Source: Moniliophthora roreri (lineage: Eukaryota > Basidiomycota > Agaricomycetes > Agaricales > Marasmiaceae). From it: a stretch of DNA of 64,000 nt. The notes beneath the pieces were generated by a model that was not told the origin of the DNA, searched no databases, and saw only the letters and a program-made list of their open reading frames with translations. Shown here in pieces: positions 55,125 through 64,000 of the stretch. The DNA lies in contig LATX02000224.1 in assembly GCA_001466705.2 (NCBI GenBank), forward strand, positions 1 through 64,000, given 5' to 3'. How positions within the stretch are numbered: the first letter of the stretch is position 1; each line of letters opens with the position of its first letter. A program made the position numbers and the translations under genes.

Positions 55125-56820
55125 CTAATGCGCAACAGAATTTGAATTATCTGCACACTCAAATGCCCCGCCAATAATCTTATTTCTATATGCTTGAATA
55201 ATCTGCACCACCACTCCGTATGTTCCACCTACACAGATGAAAGCCCCCAACAATATCAATAATCCATGCAACATCAGCAATCCGATGCCTTTTGTTCGAC
55301 CATGATCGTGAATCCAGAGTAACCCCGGAAGTATGAGGGCCAGCGGAGCAAAGCACAAGGATCCCGTTAATGAGATGAGATAGTTGAATATCGGTATCGC
55401 CGATGCGAGTATGAAGGCTATCGACCCGAGGATAATCGTGCATCCTAGCCAAGTGCCCCAATGAACAACCGTGTTGACTTGGAGGTGCCGAGAGTTGCGG
55501 AGGATACGAACAAAGAGGTATTTTGCTGCCACCTGGTCTATTATGAGGATGTGCTTGAGAGAAAGGGCGAGGAAGAGGCTACGCACATGAAGATACAAGC
55601 AGCCGCTAACCACGAGCCCAATCAACCCGATCCCATACGCAACCTTCTTAATGACCGGGCCTGCGCTCTAGAAACATAAAAGCTATCTCCGCGCAAATTA
55701 AATTGCACCAAAAATACCTACTCACCCCCAAACTCGGACTTGCTACCCACATGCCACACCAATGATACACCACCAGGCTGACCGCGACATAAACGCTCGT
55801 TACACTCCCCGTTGCGACATATAGTGCTTTTCGGTAGTCTCCTGGCTTGCGCATCTCCGCAATGACAGGGATAAACGCCGAGGTTCCAGCCGAGGAGATG
55901 AATATGGCACACGTGGCGCTCATACCAGCACCGAATGTGGCCATAGACGATGGCGGAAAGGCGTAGAATCCCAATTCGAAAGGACCGGTCTGAGGTGCAG
56001 CAGCTGGTCTGTCGACTTGGGTAACTGCCACTCTAAGGTTCATTGGTCAGTACCTGAGAACGGGAGATGTGAAATGAACGTACACAACCACCATCACAGC
56101 AACGAAAACACTCAATGTCCCCACCCAAGTCAGCCAAGCCAGATCATGAAACTTTCGTATGCTAGCTGCTCCAATTACGAATACTGTTGAGACTAGGGAG
56201 AACCAGACGGTGCAGGTCGCATGAGACGATAACGCGTTGAGCGCGACTGAGACACCTAGGATGCCTGCGCCCGCACAGAGAACGTAGCTGTAGCCCAGTT
56301 CGCGTTAGATATGACTCACGGACGAACATATGGAAACGGACGTACGCGGCGATATACACTACTCCAACGAATTCTCTCAGTAGAGGTCCGCCTATGATGT
56401 ACGCCATATCGACAATAGTATGGCATCCGGGATGATTGTTGCGAAAGTCTCCCAAGATGACTGCGGTATCTGGACAAGAAACTCAACAATGAGTTTGTTG
56501 TGTAGAATGAAGGCGTACAGGTATTCAACAGTCCCCAACCAACAAGACTGAGCGCTCCGCCGACCGCCCCCAAGGAAACCATTGCAGTGGGTATACTGAG
56601 TACTCCGGTTGCGAATAACACTGTCATGATGTGAGCGATACCTCCTACGTATGACAACATGGTGATACGTACCCTTCAGAAATACCAGGGCAGCTCTTGG
56701 CCATCCTACCGTCCTGAAATCAACTCCATCCTTCGTCTTTTTGAACACTTCCTGGTCTTCCAGCGAATGCTCTTCGGAGTGCGACCCGCCCTTCTCGTCC
56801 GAGATCTCGCTATTTAACAT
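55125..56820 (-). CDS. Amino-acid transporter (Aa_trans / AVT-like)
   Basis: The start ATG at 56820 gives an acidic cytosolic N-terminus ([16 protein letters not shown]). Then comes [12 protein letters not shown], and after a 52-bp intron (56621-56672) [21 protein letters not shown], the signature first membrane segment of the Aa_trans superfamily. Further exons encode about ten more hydrophobic segments, including [34 protein letters not shown] and [19 protein letters not shown]. The gene ends at TAG (55125). It has at least six short introns. It is probably a proton-coupled neutral amino-acid permease of plasma or vacuolar membrane; specificity cannot be read from sequence. Confidence 0.85.
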
Positions 56821-57974
56821 GAAGGTTGACTGAAAATGTAATACCAGTGGCTGAACGCTTCCTTTATACGCCATCAAGTAACCCATACCTGCTGATCGTA
56901 TCATTAAAAAACACCGATGAGAATGAAGCGGTGAGTACGTTACCGGGTAACCGACTCCATTGGGAAAGGGGGTAGACAGCAACAAGAAGCACCTAGACCC
57001 AGGGCAAAGCTTCATTATTGGGCACATGATAGCGTGCATTTGTCGAATATTAATTGAACCTGCATAGGTGATTATGACTATGACAGGGGGAAAAGTCAGA
57101 CAGGCAGGCAGGAAAGTTGTCAATAGGCAGAATTCGCAAGTTTGAATAAGCTCTTATCGCTAAGCGCGCGAAGACGTGAATTGTTACTTGTCAGCAAAGA
57201 GATGTTGTTCATAAAACACCCGCCGACTGAGCGCGGGGACAGTGAGAGGGCCGGGCTGGTCAACCGAGCTTACCTCATTCACATTGTCCACGTGGTAATT
57301 AACCCAAATGTGCCATGACGGGCAGGTCCAGGGCAGTCATACCTCCTAAATGTTAGTCTAGCTCAGTCATTTGCTCGACGAGTCATTCAATACTGCCGTG
57401 TTTTCTAACATACTACTTCGCACTCCGTGGACCGGTATCGCGCGCTTGAAACGGAGGGTGAATAGGTATGCCGCAGCCCACATGCTTTCGTGTCGAGACG
57501 CCATCTGACTGTCGTCTGAATATAGGCATCCTGCATTATTTAGTCCTCGGATACCGGAGAAGAGGTTGTGTCGGGGGACTGCGAGGGTAGTATGCGGGTA
57601 GTATGTATGCCGATCAGAATATTCCTTTTTTTACTGCTCGTGAGTAGTATTGGGGTTTAGTTTTGTTGGAGGTTTTAGGCACGTAGCTGATTTTGCGGTT
57701 TCTTGTCACAGATCAGCTCCAACTCTGAAATGAGATATCACATTCATTTCCGACGACCGTGGCCTTGATATGTATACTTAGCATGTCCTTTGACCGTGCT
57801 GGAATTGGGCGATTGTGGGGCTAATGGGAAGCATGATCAGGTTCGCGAAGGTTCTCACTCTGCCAACTTTCAAGTCCCGACGACCAACCTAACGCGTATA
57901 CTTTCGGCTACGACAAGGATGAGGTTCATGGGTTCAATGCAAGCTGGGGAAGCCTGGCTTCCTGAAAGCCCACC
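56821..57974. other. Intergenic, no gene seen
   Basis: Promoter side of the transporter and of the GHITM-like copy at 57975. No coding sequence recognised. Confidence 0.4.
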
Positions 57975-59407
57975 ATGAACAACACGTTCAGGTTTGCTGG
58001 CCGCCTCCCACTTCTTTCGTCTTCTTCGAATCTTCCAGCTGGACACTTCAACCCTTTCAGCCGTCCGGCTCTGGTTTTCCAACCGCCGGTGCAGGTCCGG
58101 ACCATTCGAGTGCGGAAACCCTCATCAAAGTCTCAAGGAGATGTTTGGCCTGAGCATTCGCTTCGACCGCAGAACGCGCCAGACCCAATCTGGGAAGAAG
58201 CTACTGGTGAACAGAAGGATGGCGGAAGGAGGATCGCAATAGCCGTGGTGAGTTATGTCACATCATACCACGTACGATCCTTATTCAACTCTATGTCGAT
58301 AGGGAGCAATCATGCATCAGCCCTCGCCAGCAAAGCATATTCAATCCACGAACCGGGAGATTTGATTCCAGAGAAAGAGCGATCGCTTATGAATCGAACC
58401 TTTGCCTACTTTGGGGGGAGGGCTCGCTTTGACTACCATATGTGAGCTTACCGATGCGTCATCCTTTCTAACTTGTTTCTAATAGCAGAGCTCCATAGCC
58501 ATTTGGTCTCTCGGGCGTTCTGCTCTTCAAGTTCGCAACCTCCCGTTAAATTGGATAAGGCGCTATCCTCGTACGCCTCCCCGCTCTTGATCCCTCGAAG
58601 CTACCACACTAATACTGGCATGCACGACAGGGATTTCCTTGACCTTTGGCATTCTCTCGTGTGCTGGCTCCACGCGATGTATCTGGAGTATCCCTCCGGA
58701 AGAGGATCTTTTGAAACATATGTTTTGGATGGTGAGTGCCGATTATTATCATTTATTGCATGTACTCACTCATTCCCATAGAGTACAAGCATCTGGCAAG
58801 GTGTGACTCTCGCCTCTTTGCTCGCCCTGAATTCTGCCATCGTCTCCCGGGGTGCTCTCCTGGTACTAGCTGCTTCCGGCACCGCAGCGTATGTCTCTGC
58901 GACCGCAAAGTAAGCGTTCACCCTCACCATACTGGGCAACCAGTGAAGGTTATCTGCTGACCATTTCGTAGAACTACGACGAATCTGATATCTCAATTGT
59001 GGCTCTGCCCCGTCGCTACTGTTGCAGCCTTCTATGCAGGACTGGTTTTGCTGCCAGCAGGTTTGAGGGCACTTACGGCGAGTGAAGTGATTCGTTGTAT
59101 AGCATTGCGGGGTATTTAGGCGCTATGTTATATAATTGGTACGTCCTGTGCATCCTTCCGTGGATACGATGGTAACCAGATCGACCCTTCCTATAGTCAG
59201 GAGCTGATACGTAAGTTCCCAACTGAGAGCGATGATAAGGGTGACGCTCCTGATAGGGATCCAGTCAAGGAAGCCGCTGCGATCCCATCTTGGATTGTCT
59301 GGATGAGAACACTGTCTGTGTATGCACCTGACGAAACTGATTGCTCTAGCGTTCAACTCGTCGAGATTTTGGTTAACTCGGTCAGGAATGAGTTGAGGAG
59401 CGATTGA
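57975..59407 (+). pseudogene. GHITM/Bax-inhibitor-like gene, copy 3, frameshifted
   Basis: Exon 1 starts at ATG 57975 (CCACCATGAAC) with a presequence (FAGRLPLL, RKPSSKS). Exon 2 after an intron reads HEPGDLIPEKERSLMNRTFAYFGG. A run of six G at 58413-58418 then shifts the frame; with five it would continue as GGGLALTTI, as in the other copies. Downstream membrane exons (FYAGLVLLPAGLRAL, then EAAAIPSW...RSD) are recognisable but broken. Either a pseudogene or a homopolymer sequencing error plus decay. Confidence 0.6.
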
Positions 59408-60750
59408 GCCAGATTGAACCTTTTGTGGTTATGATACACAATTCCCTTCACTCTAATAGAATACCCTTCAATGATACATAAATTCAATTTTTGTCATGAT
59501 AAAGTAGCTAGCGCCCACAACTTTCCCCCGGCAAGGTCCCCGATGCCGCGGCGTTCTCTCAATACCGTCATCTACGAATATCTACTTCATCATTTCAAGA
59601 ACTCGGAAAATACGGAAGCGTAGTCTCATTTAATGCCGAATGTCGAGCAGAGCTCAACTAATATGGACGAATTACGCTTGGAGTTGGGAATGGTCGTGGC
59701 AGTTGGCACGGCGAGTAGTCCTTTTCTCTTCATTCATTCAAAAAGTCCTCAGAGAACATCTGTCATTAGGAATCACATATCTTGAGTGTCTGCTGAAGGA
59801 CGTTGAACTGGCTGGACTTTGAAGAACATCGTCCTCAGACCTCATGCCCTAAAATTTTTTTTCCGGTATTCAGAATCCTGTGATGCCCCATAGCTTCGTT
59901 CTTTTTTTCTCGCTTGATTACGAGAGCTACTGGAAGGTCTGAATGAATTTTGGGCAAGAAGAATGAGAGCGCACGAGGAGGGACTTTGATTAGGTTGGGA
60001 TCGGGTTTGGTGAGTTTTGCCCAGGTTTTGCCTTCTCCGGCTGTTAACTTTGCTGATCCTTTCTTGCTGCTAGCCCCTCAGGATTCGACATCTTCCATGC
60101 TGGCACCCCTATCTGTGACCGACTTTTGACCTATTCAACGCACCTCGCGAGACGCGGTAGGCGTAATAGCCCGTTTGTCGTCACCCATCGCCAACCAAAG
60201 CCTTGATTTCAGTCAGCCCCCTACATGCAATTTCGAGCTTCAATGTCGGATGTATTTGTCCTGGGACCCACAATGCAGTAGTCTTGATTCCTGTATACCT
60301 AGTGGAAGAGCGATGTGCGTTGATCTGATCTAGTACCACCTCCCTTATATCGTTTCAGAATACATGCCATTCACAGCGTCACCGAGTTTGGCCGGGGCGG
60401 TCTTCAAGCCAAATATCGTGATGGTTGATTGCCTATGTCGGATCTGCTCTTTACCGGTGTCAAGAGCTCCTGGTGCACAGCTTTTCCAGGCATCGCTCTC
60501 CCGTTGGAGGGTTATCCCTGACGGTTGTTGAGTTGTTACAACGGGCTTGCTCGAGAACGCTGAGACCGCGCCCAATGTTGAATGGCCTCTTGGCGATTCG
60601 TCTGTATACCATTCGCCTGACAGGTAATGTCACATCTGCCATTGGACGTCTAGCTAACGAGTATCTCTATGATAGGCGTATAGGATGTCTACCGAACCTC
60701 AGGAAGGAAAGACCGTCGTCAAGTAGTTGTGGCTCCCAAAGACGCAATGC
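59408..60750. other. Intergenic, no gene recognised
   Basis: Contains the upstream region of the peroxygenase. The short frames here show no domain I know. Confidence 0.4.
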
Positions 60751-60758
60751 TATAAAAG
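60751..60758 (+). promoter_or_regulatory. TATA box of the peroxygenase gene
   Basis: TATAAAAG followed by a long CT-rich tract (about 60783-60840), a common fungal core-promoter layout, ending about 100 bases before the ATG. Confidence 0.6.
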
Positions 60759-60859
60759 ACTCGAAGAAGAAAGAGTAACACGCATCTTCTCTTCCTCGCT
60801 TTCGTTTTCCGAGCCGCCACTCTCTTCCCTTTCCACCTTCCAACATCGATTGTTGCAAC

Positions 60860-61876
60860 ATGTTGCTTTTCAAAGGACTTGTTCTCGCCATTGTCATGGT
60901 CACAGCTTCAGCTTGCCCTACCTCTAACCCTCATGCTTTCCGCAAACCTTCGGCTACGGATTCTCGTTCGCCTTGTCCTTGGATTAATTCGTGAGTGCCT
61001 TTTGCATCTAGCCACATCCTGTGAAGATGCTCAGCCCCCAACACAGGCTCGCGAACCACGGATATCTCCCTCGCGATGGGAAGAACATCACTATTCCTGC
61101 TATGCTGGATGCTGTTGAGGGTGAGTATAAACCAATACACCACAGTTTTCGTCAGGACTGATGCTGATCATTGTCCCTTAAGAGGTCTTCAATGTCGCTC
61201 CAGAGGTAGTCCAACTCTTCGCCAAACTGTCCGTGACGTGCTCCAAGCAATTTTCGACCTTCGACTTGGGCGGTACAGCTTTGTACGTGCTATCACTTTC
61301 ACTTTCATGCCCGACTCTCTTTTTGACTCGGACAATCTCACTGACAGGCACGGCTGCATCGAACACGATGCCTCCATCTCTCGTTCAGACTTCAACTCTG
61401 CATCCGGAGACAACCTCTCCTTCAACGAGACGTTGTACAATACCCTTGCATCCAAGAACCCAGGAGAGGAGTTCTACGATATTTCGGTTGCTGGTCAAGT
61501 CATGAAGGAACGTTTGGAAAACTCCCTCGCGACTAATAACAAGACTGTCAATACTATCAAGGAAATCACATTCAGATCTACCGAGGCGGCGTTGTATCTT
61601 ACCGTGATGGGTCGCGGTGATCCAAAGAGTGCTCAGGCGTCTAAAAGGTGCGTCCCTGTTATGGGTCCAGGGTGAAGATACTGATGAGGTACCGTAAGAT
61701 TCGTCGATACGATCTTTCGTGAAGACCGGCTGCCTATTGCAGAGGGATGGAAAAAACCCGAGGTCAAGATCACGAATGAGCTGCTTATGCCAATCATCGC
61801 GGCCGTTAAGGAAGCGTCTCAGTGGGTCGAGACGGGTGGACAGTACGATGGAGCATTGCCATTTGTGCTTGGTTAA
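60860..61876 (+). CDS. Heme-thiolate peroxidase (unspecific peroxygenase/chloroperoxidase family)
   Basis: Five exons, 60860-60990, 61047-61120, 61183-61282, 61348-61647 and 61699-61876, with matching phases, encode 260 residues, the size of short-type fungal peroxygenases. A signal peptide precedes SPCPWIN; Cys39 of the PCP motif is the heme-iron ligand. NHGYLPRDGKNIT is the family's next conserved block. EHD (107-109, in GCIEHDASISR) is the acid/His/Asp motif, binding the structural cation and placing the acid catalyst. The enzyme would be secreted and use H2O2 to oxygenate or halogenate organic substrates. The flavo-oxidases at 33-43 kb could supply peroxide, but linkage is too loose to claim a pathway. 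Confidence 0.9.
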
Positions 61877-61996
61877 ATATATCTCGGACTGCAGCGTCTT
61901 TTATTTATTTATTGACGGCTATCGTTCAATCGCTTATCATGGATCTGTAGTGTATTTTGAATGATATTAATGTGGATAGATTCATTATAGGAGCCT

Positions 61997-62070
61997 CGAG
62001 ATACGAGCGCAGTACGCAGACGTTGCCAGGACATAGCCATTGCTTATCCAAATCTTTGGACCAGTATGGG
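61997..62070 (+). pseudogene. F-box protein fragment
   Basis: A short plus-strand remnant reads TSAVRRRCQDIAIAYPNLWTSM, close to the CRRWRDIAIAYPSLWTNM segment of the complete gene on the opposite strand at 62307. A leftover of a duplicated copy. Confidence 0.65.
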
Positions 62071-62306
62071 ACATTTTGATTATTGATACTGATGATTATC
62101 AACGCTGATAGTTTTATTTTGTCCGTTCTAGGCTAAGCGCCAAGGTAAACTTGGTCAAGAAAGGTATCTGGTGCAGAGAATGAAATGATACAATATCATA
62201 AAAAAGGTATTAGGAACGCTGTGAGTACCTGAAGTTGGATGAAGCGCAACTGGGAAATAGTGTCAGTGAAACTAGCATGAAATAAGAGTCTACCATACCT
62301 CTGGGG

Positions 62307-63998
62307 CTAGACGAAATATTCTCCATCGCCGCAGCCTGACCGATCAATTCGAATAGTGAACATGAGACCTTCCCTCTCAAGCCGCTTCAGTGGCTTGTAT
62401 ACCTCCTCGTGTGGCACAAAAATACCGACAACCGTTAACTCCACCGTTCGCAGTTGTGCAGTTTGAAGAAGTAAATCGTTCTCGGAGATCCTGTGGAGTG
62501 GCCGGAGCCATCTAGACCTGACCATCTTCACGAACTCTTCGTCTGCCTCGTTTGCCTCCCAATTGGCATACAAAACCCTCAGACTAAGCTTCCTGAGCTT
62601 GGGTACGAGAGCATTCCTCTGCTCAGTGAATACATCACTGTCGAATGCAGGATTCTGTAGTTGTTCCATCATCCTTTTTGTCACAGTCCCTACATTGAGC
62701 GTATTCGGACGTGCACCCACGCTACCACACTCTGGTCGAACTTCTGCCCAGAGTTCGTGCAGGGTGAAGTCGACCAGGTCGGGAGTGATGTACAACATAG
62801 CTATTACGTCCACATCTGAAATAGGCATCCCTGATAACACCAGGGTGGTCAGGTGGCAGGACGAGGTAGTTATGAAGTCATGAACGGTCGCTCGTGGCCA
62901 CTCCCCCGAAAAGGCTTTATCTCGTAGCTGTTCCCCCGCTTCGTTGAATGGAATGCGGCATCCTCCTTGAATTTTCAGCTCAACAAGAGAAGGCAGTAGT
63001 AAGGAGCTGAAGATGTCCTTCAGGAGCGGATAGACACCATACGTATCCCATAAATGAAGGGAGACTGAACTGACGTGAGAAGTAACTGGTGCTAAAGGAC
63101 GTATCGGTACGCTGTAATCTGCTGGTTCGCCAAAACTGGAATAATATAGCGAGAGTGACATGCCATGATAGTCCAAGCTTTCGAGTTTTGGCAATGTTGG
63201 CAGTGCGGTAAGCAATGAGCGTAACGAAGGGCTATCTGTATGTTGCACGGCGAGGTGGCGTAGGTTCATGTTTACCTGTGCTCCGGTGGGAATGAACTTG
63301 GGAAATGCGAAGGTAGAGAGCGATTCGAGCTTCTGCGTACCACTGAACGCCTCTAGTCGGAGAAATGATCCTTCGAAAAGGTGTGCTGAACGCAAAGCCG
63401 AGACGTCTAGATTACGGCCCGTAACCAGTTCTTCAATATCCTCCGCATCGAGGTCCACAGACAGCCACCGATGAGATTGATCTAGAAGGGATATCAAAAT
63501 TTCCCGTGCTGCATTGTCGTCGCCATCAAAAGGACCCACTACCCTGAAGGATAGCGGTTGTTGTTGGGAGTGGATGAGATATAGCTGTACGGACGCAACT
63601 GCTCGTGCACTGTGATCCAAGTCCAGTAGCATGTTGGTCCAAAGACTCGGGTAAGCGATTGCTATGTCCCGCCAACGTCTGCATACCGCACTCATATCAA
63701 GAGCGGGCAACCTCCATACGCTATTTACTCCGAAGCAATTTGGTTTGTATTTTGAAGTAAAAAAGAATATGCTTCGGAGGATCTCCGAGGGAAGTCGACG
63801 AATGGGAGATTTGAGGGACTTGTATTCCGCAACTTCGCGAGTCAGAACTGCCTGTCTAACGCGAAGCTGCTGGATGTAGCCCTCATATAGCTCGATGTCG
63901 TGTTCGGCGTCGTCAATGAAGCTTGTTACTGCGGGGATTTGGGAGGAGCGAGTGGGATCTAGTGCACGAAGAGCGGTCTTCAATTCTGCAGATGTCAT
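62307..63998 (-). CDS. F-box protein, agaricomycete type
   Basis: A single uninterrupted 563-codon frame starting at ATG 63998, two bases from the window end. An N-terminal coiled-coil-like stretch (about 30-60, EGYIQQLRVRQAVLTREV) precedes the F-box (about 66-115: PIRRLPSEILRSIFFF, then LPALDMSAVCRRWRDIAIAYPSLWTNM). The rest is a long leucine-rich, irregular LRR-like region, presumably for substrate recognition by an SCF ubiquitin ligase. The family is greatly expanded in mushrooms; targets are unknown. Confidence 0.88.
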   Translation of the reverse strand: MTSAELKTALRALDPTRSSQIPAVTSFIDDAEHDIELYEGYIQQLRVRQAVLTREVAEYKSLKSPIRRLPSEILRSIFFFTSKYKPNCFGVNSVWRLPALDMSAVCRRWRDIAIAYPSLWTNMLLDLDHSARAVASVQLYLIHSQQQPLSFRVVGPFDGDDNAAREILISLLDQSHRWLSVDLDAEDIEELVTGRNLDVSALRSAHLFEGSFLRLEAFSGTQKLESLSTFAFPKFIPTGAQVNMNLRHLAVQHTDSPSLRSLLTALPTLPKLESLDYHGMSLSLYYSSFGEPADYSVPIRPLAPVTSHVSSVSLHLWDTYGVYPLLKDIFSSLLLPSLVELKIQGGCRIPFNEAGEQLRDKAFSGEWPRATVHDFITTSSCHLTTLVLSGMPISDVDVIAMLYITPDLVDFTLHELWAEVRPECGSVGARPNTLNVGTVTKRMMEQLQNPAFDSDVFTEQRNALVPKLRKLSLRVLYANWEANEADEEFVKMVRSRWLRPLHRISENDLLLQTAQLRTVELTVVGIFVPHEEVYKPLKRLEREGLMFTIRIDRSGCGDGEYFV

Positions 63999-64000
63999 TG

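Noticed and set aside
60425..60778. 117-codon plus-strand ORF before the peroxygenase
   Set aside because: Overlaps the TATA region of the peroxygenase and shows no domain.

Overview
The window comes from a filamentous basidiomycete, most likely an agaricomycete mushroom. Its genes carry many 49-63 bp GT-AG introns. It holds families typical of that group: a heme-thiolate peroxygenase, a GMC oxidase, secreted FAD-linked oxidases, a DUF6535 membrane protein and an agaric F-box/LRR-like protein. It also has many chromodomain Ty3/gypsy retrotransposons. Single-N joins at 8342, 15314, 30074 and 34306 flank duplicated sequence, which suggests a draft assembly, in part from a heterozygous dikaryon.

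Layout. 1-5411 is AT-rich and gene-free, with small repeats. 5412-17082 is a minus-strand array of one young chromovirus family (family 1): partial copy A, nearly complete copy B, and the gag end of copy C. 17083-32683 is a nested graveyard. Old degenerate chromoviruses are interrupted by a hAT-like non-autonomous element (8-bp target duplication CTCTTTAT) and by a complete but decayed plus-strand chromovirus (family 2, 22727-29837, target duplication TTTAA). 33354-42953 holds three secreted flavo-oxidase genes: two FAD-linked (BBE-like) oxidases flanking one GMC oxidase. 43000-60000 holds three copies of a mitochondrial Bax-inhibitor/GHITM-like gene (one apparently intact), a DUF6535 protein, a tRNA-Asn and an amino-acid transporter. 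60860-63998 holds a peroxygenase and an F-box protein.

Two results stand out. First, the chromoviruses share an unusual expression layout. They have a Tf1-like self-priming site, a Gag frame that is open and conserved for about 120 codons before any in-frame AUG, and a -1 slippery heptamer plus hairpin joining gag to pol. Beyond pol, starting 22-23 nt after its stop, lie two extensively overlapping ORFs in different frames. Both frames are conserved between diverged families, and one encodes a double zinc knuckle. Second, the GMC oxidase ends in a 19-residue-period tail of Kex2-type KR-E(A/G) sites separating YGLPF-containing peptides, so it looks like an enzyme fused to its own secreted peptide precursor.

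All calls come from reading the sequence by eye. No database search, alignment program or expression data was used.
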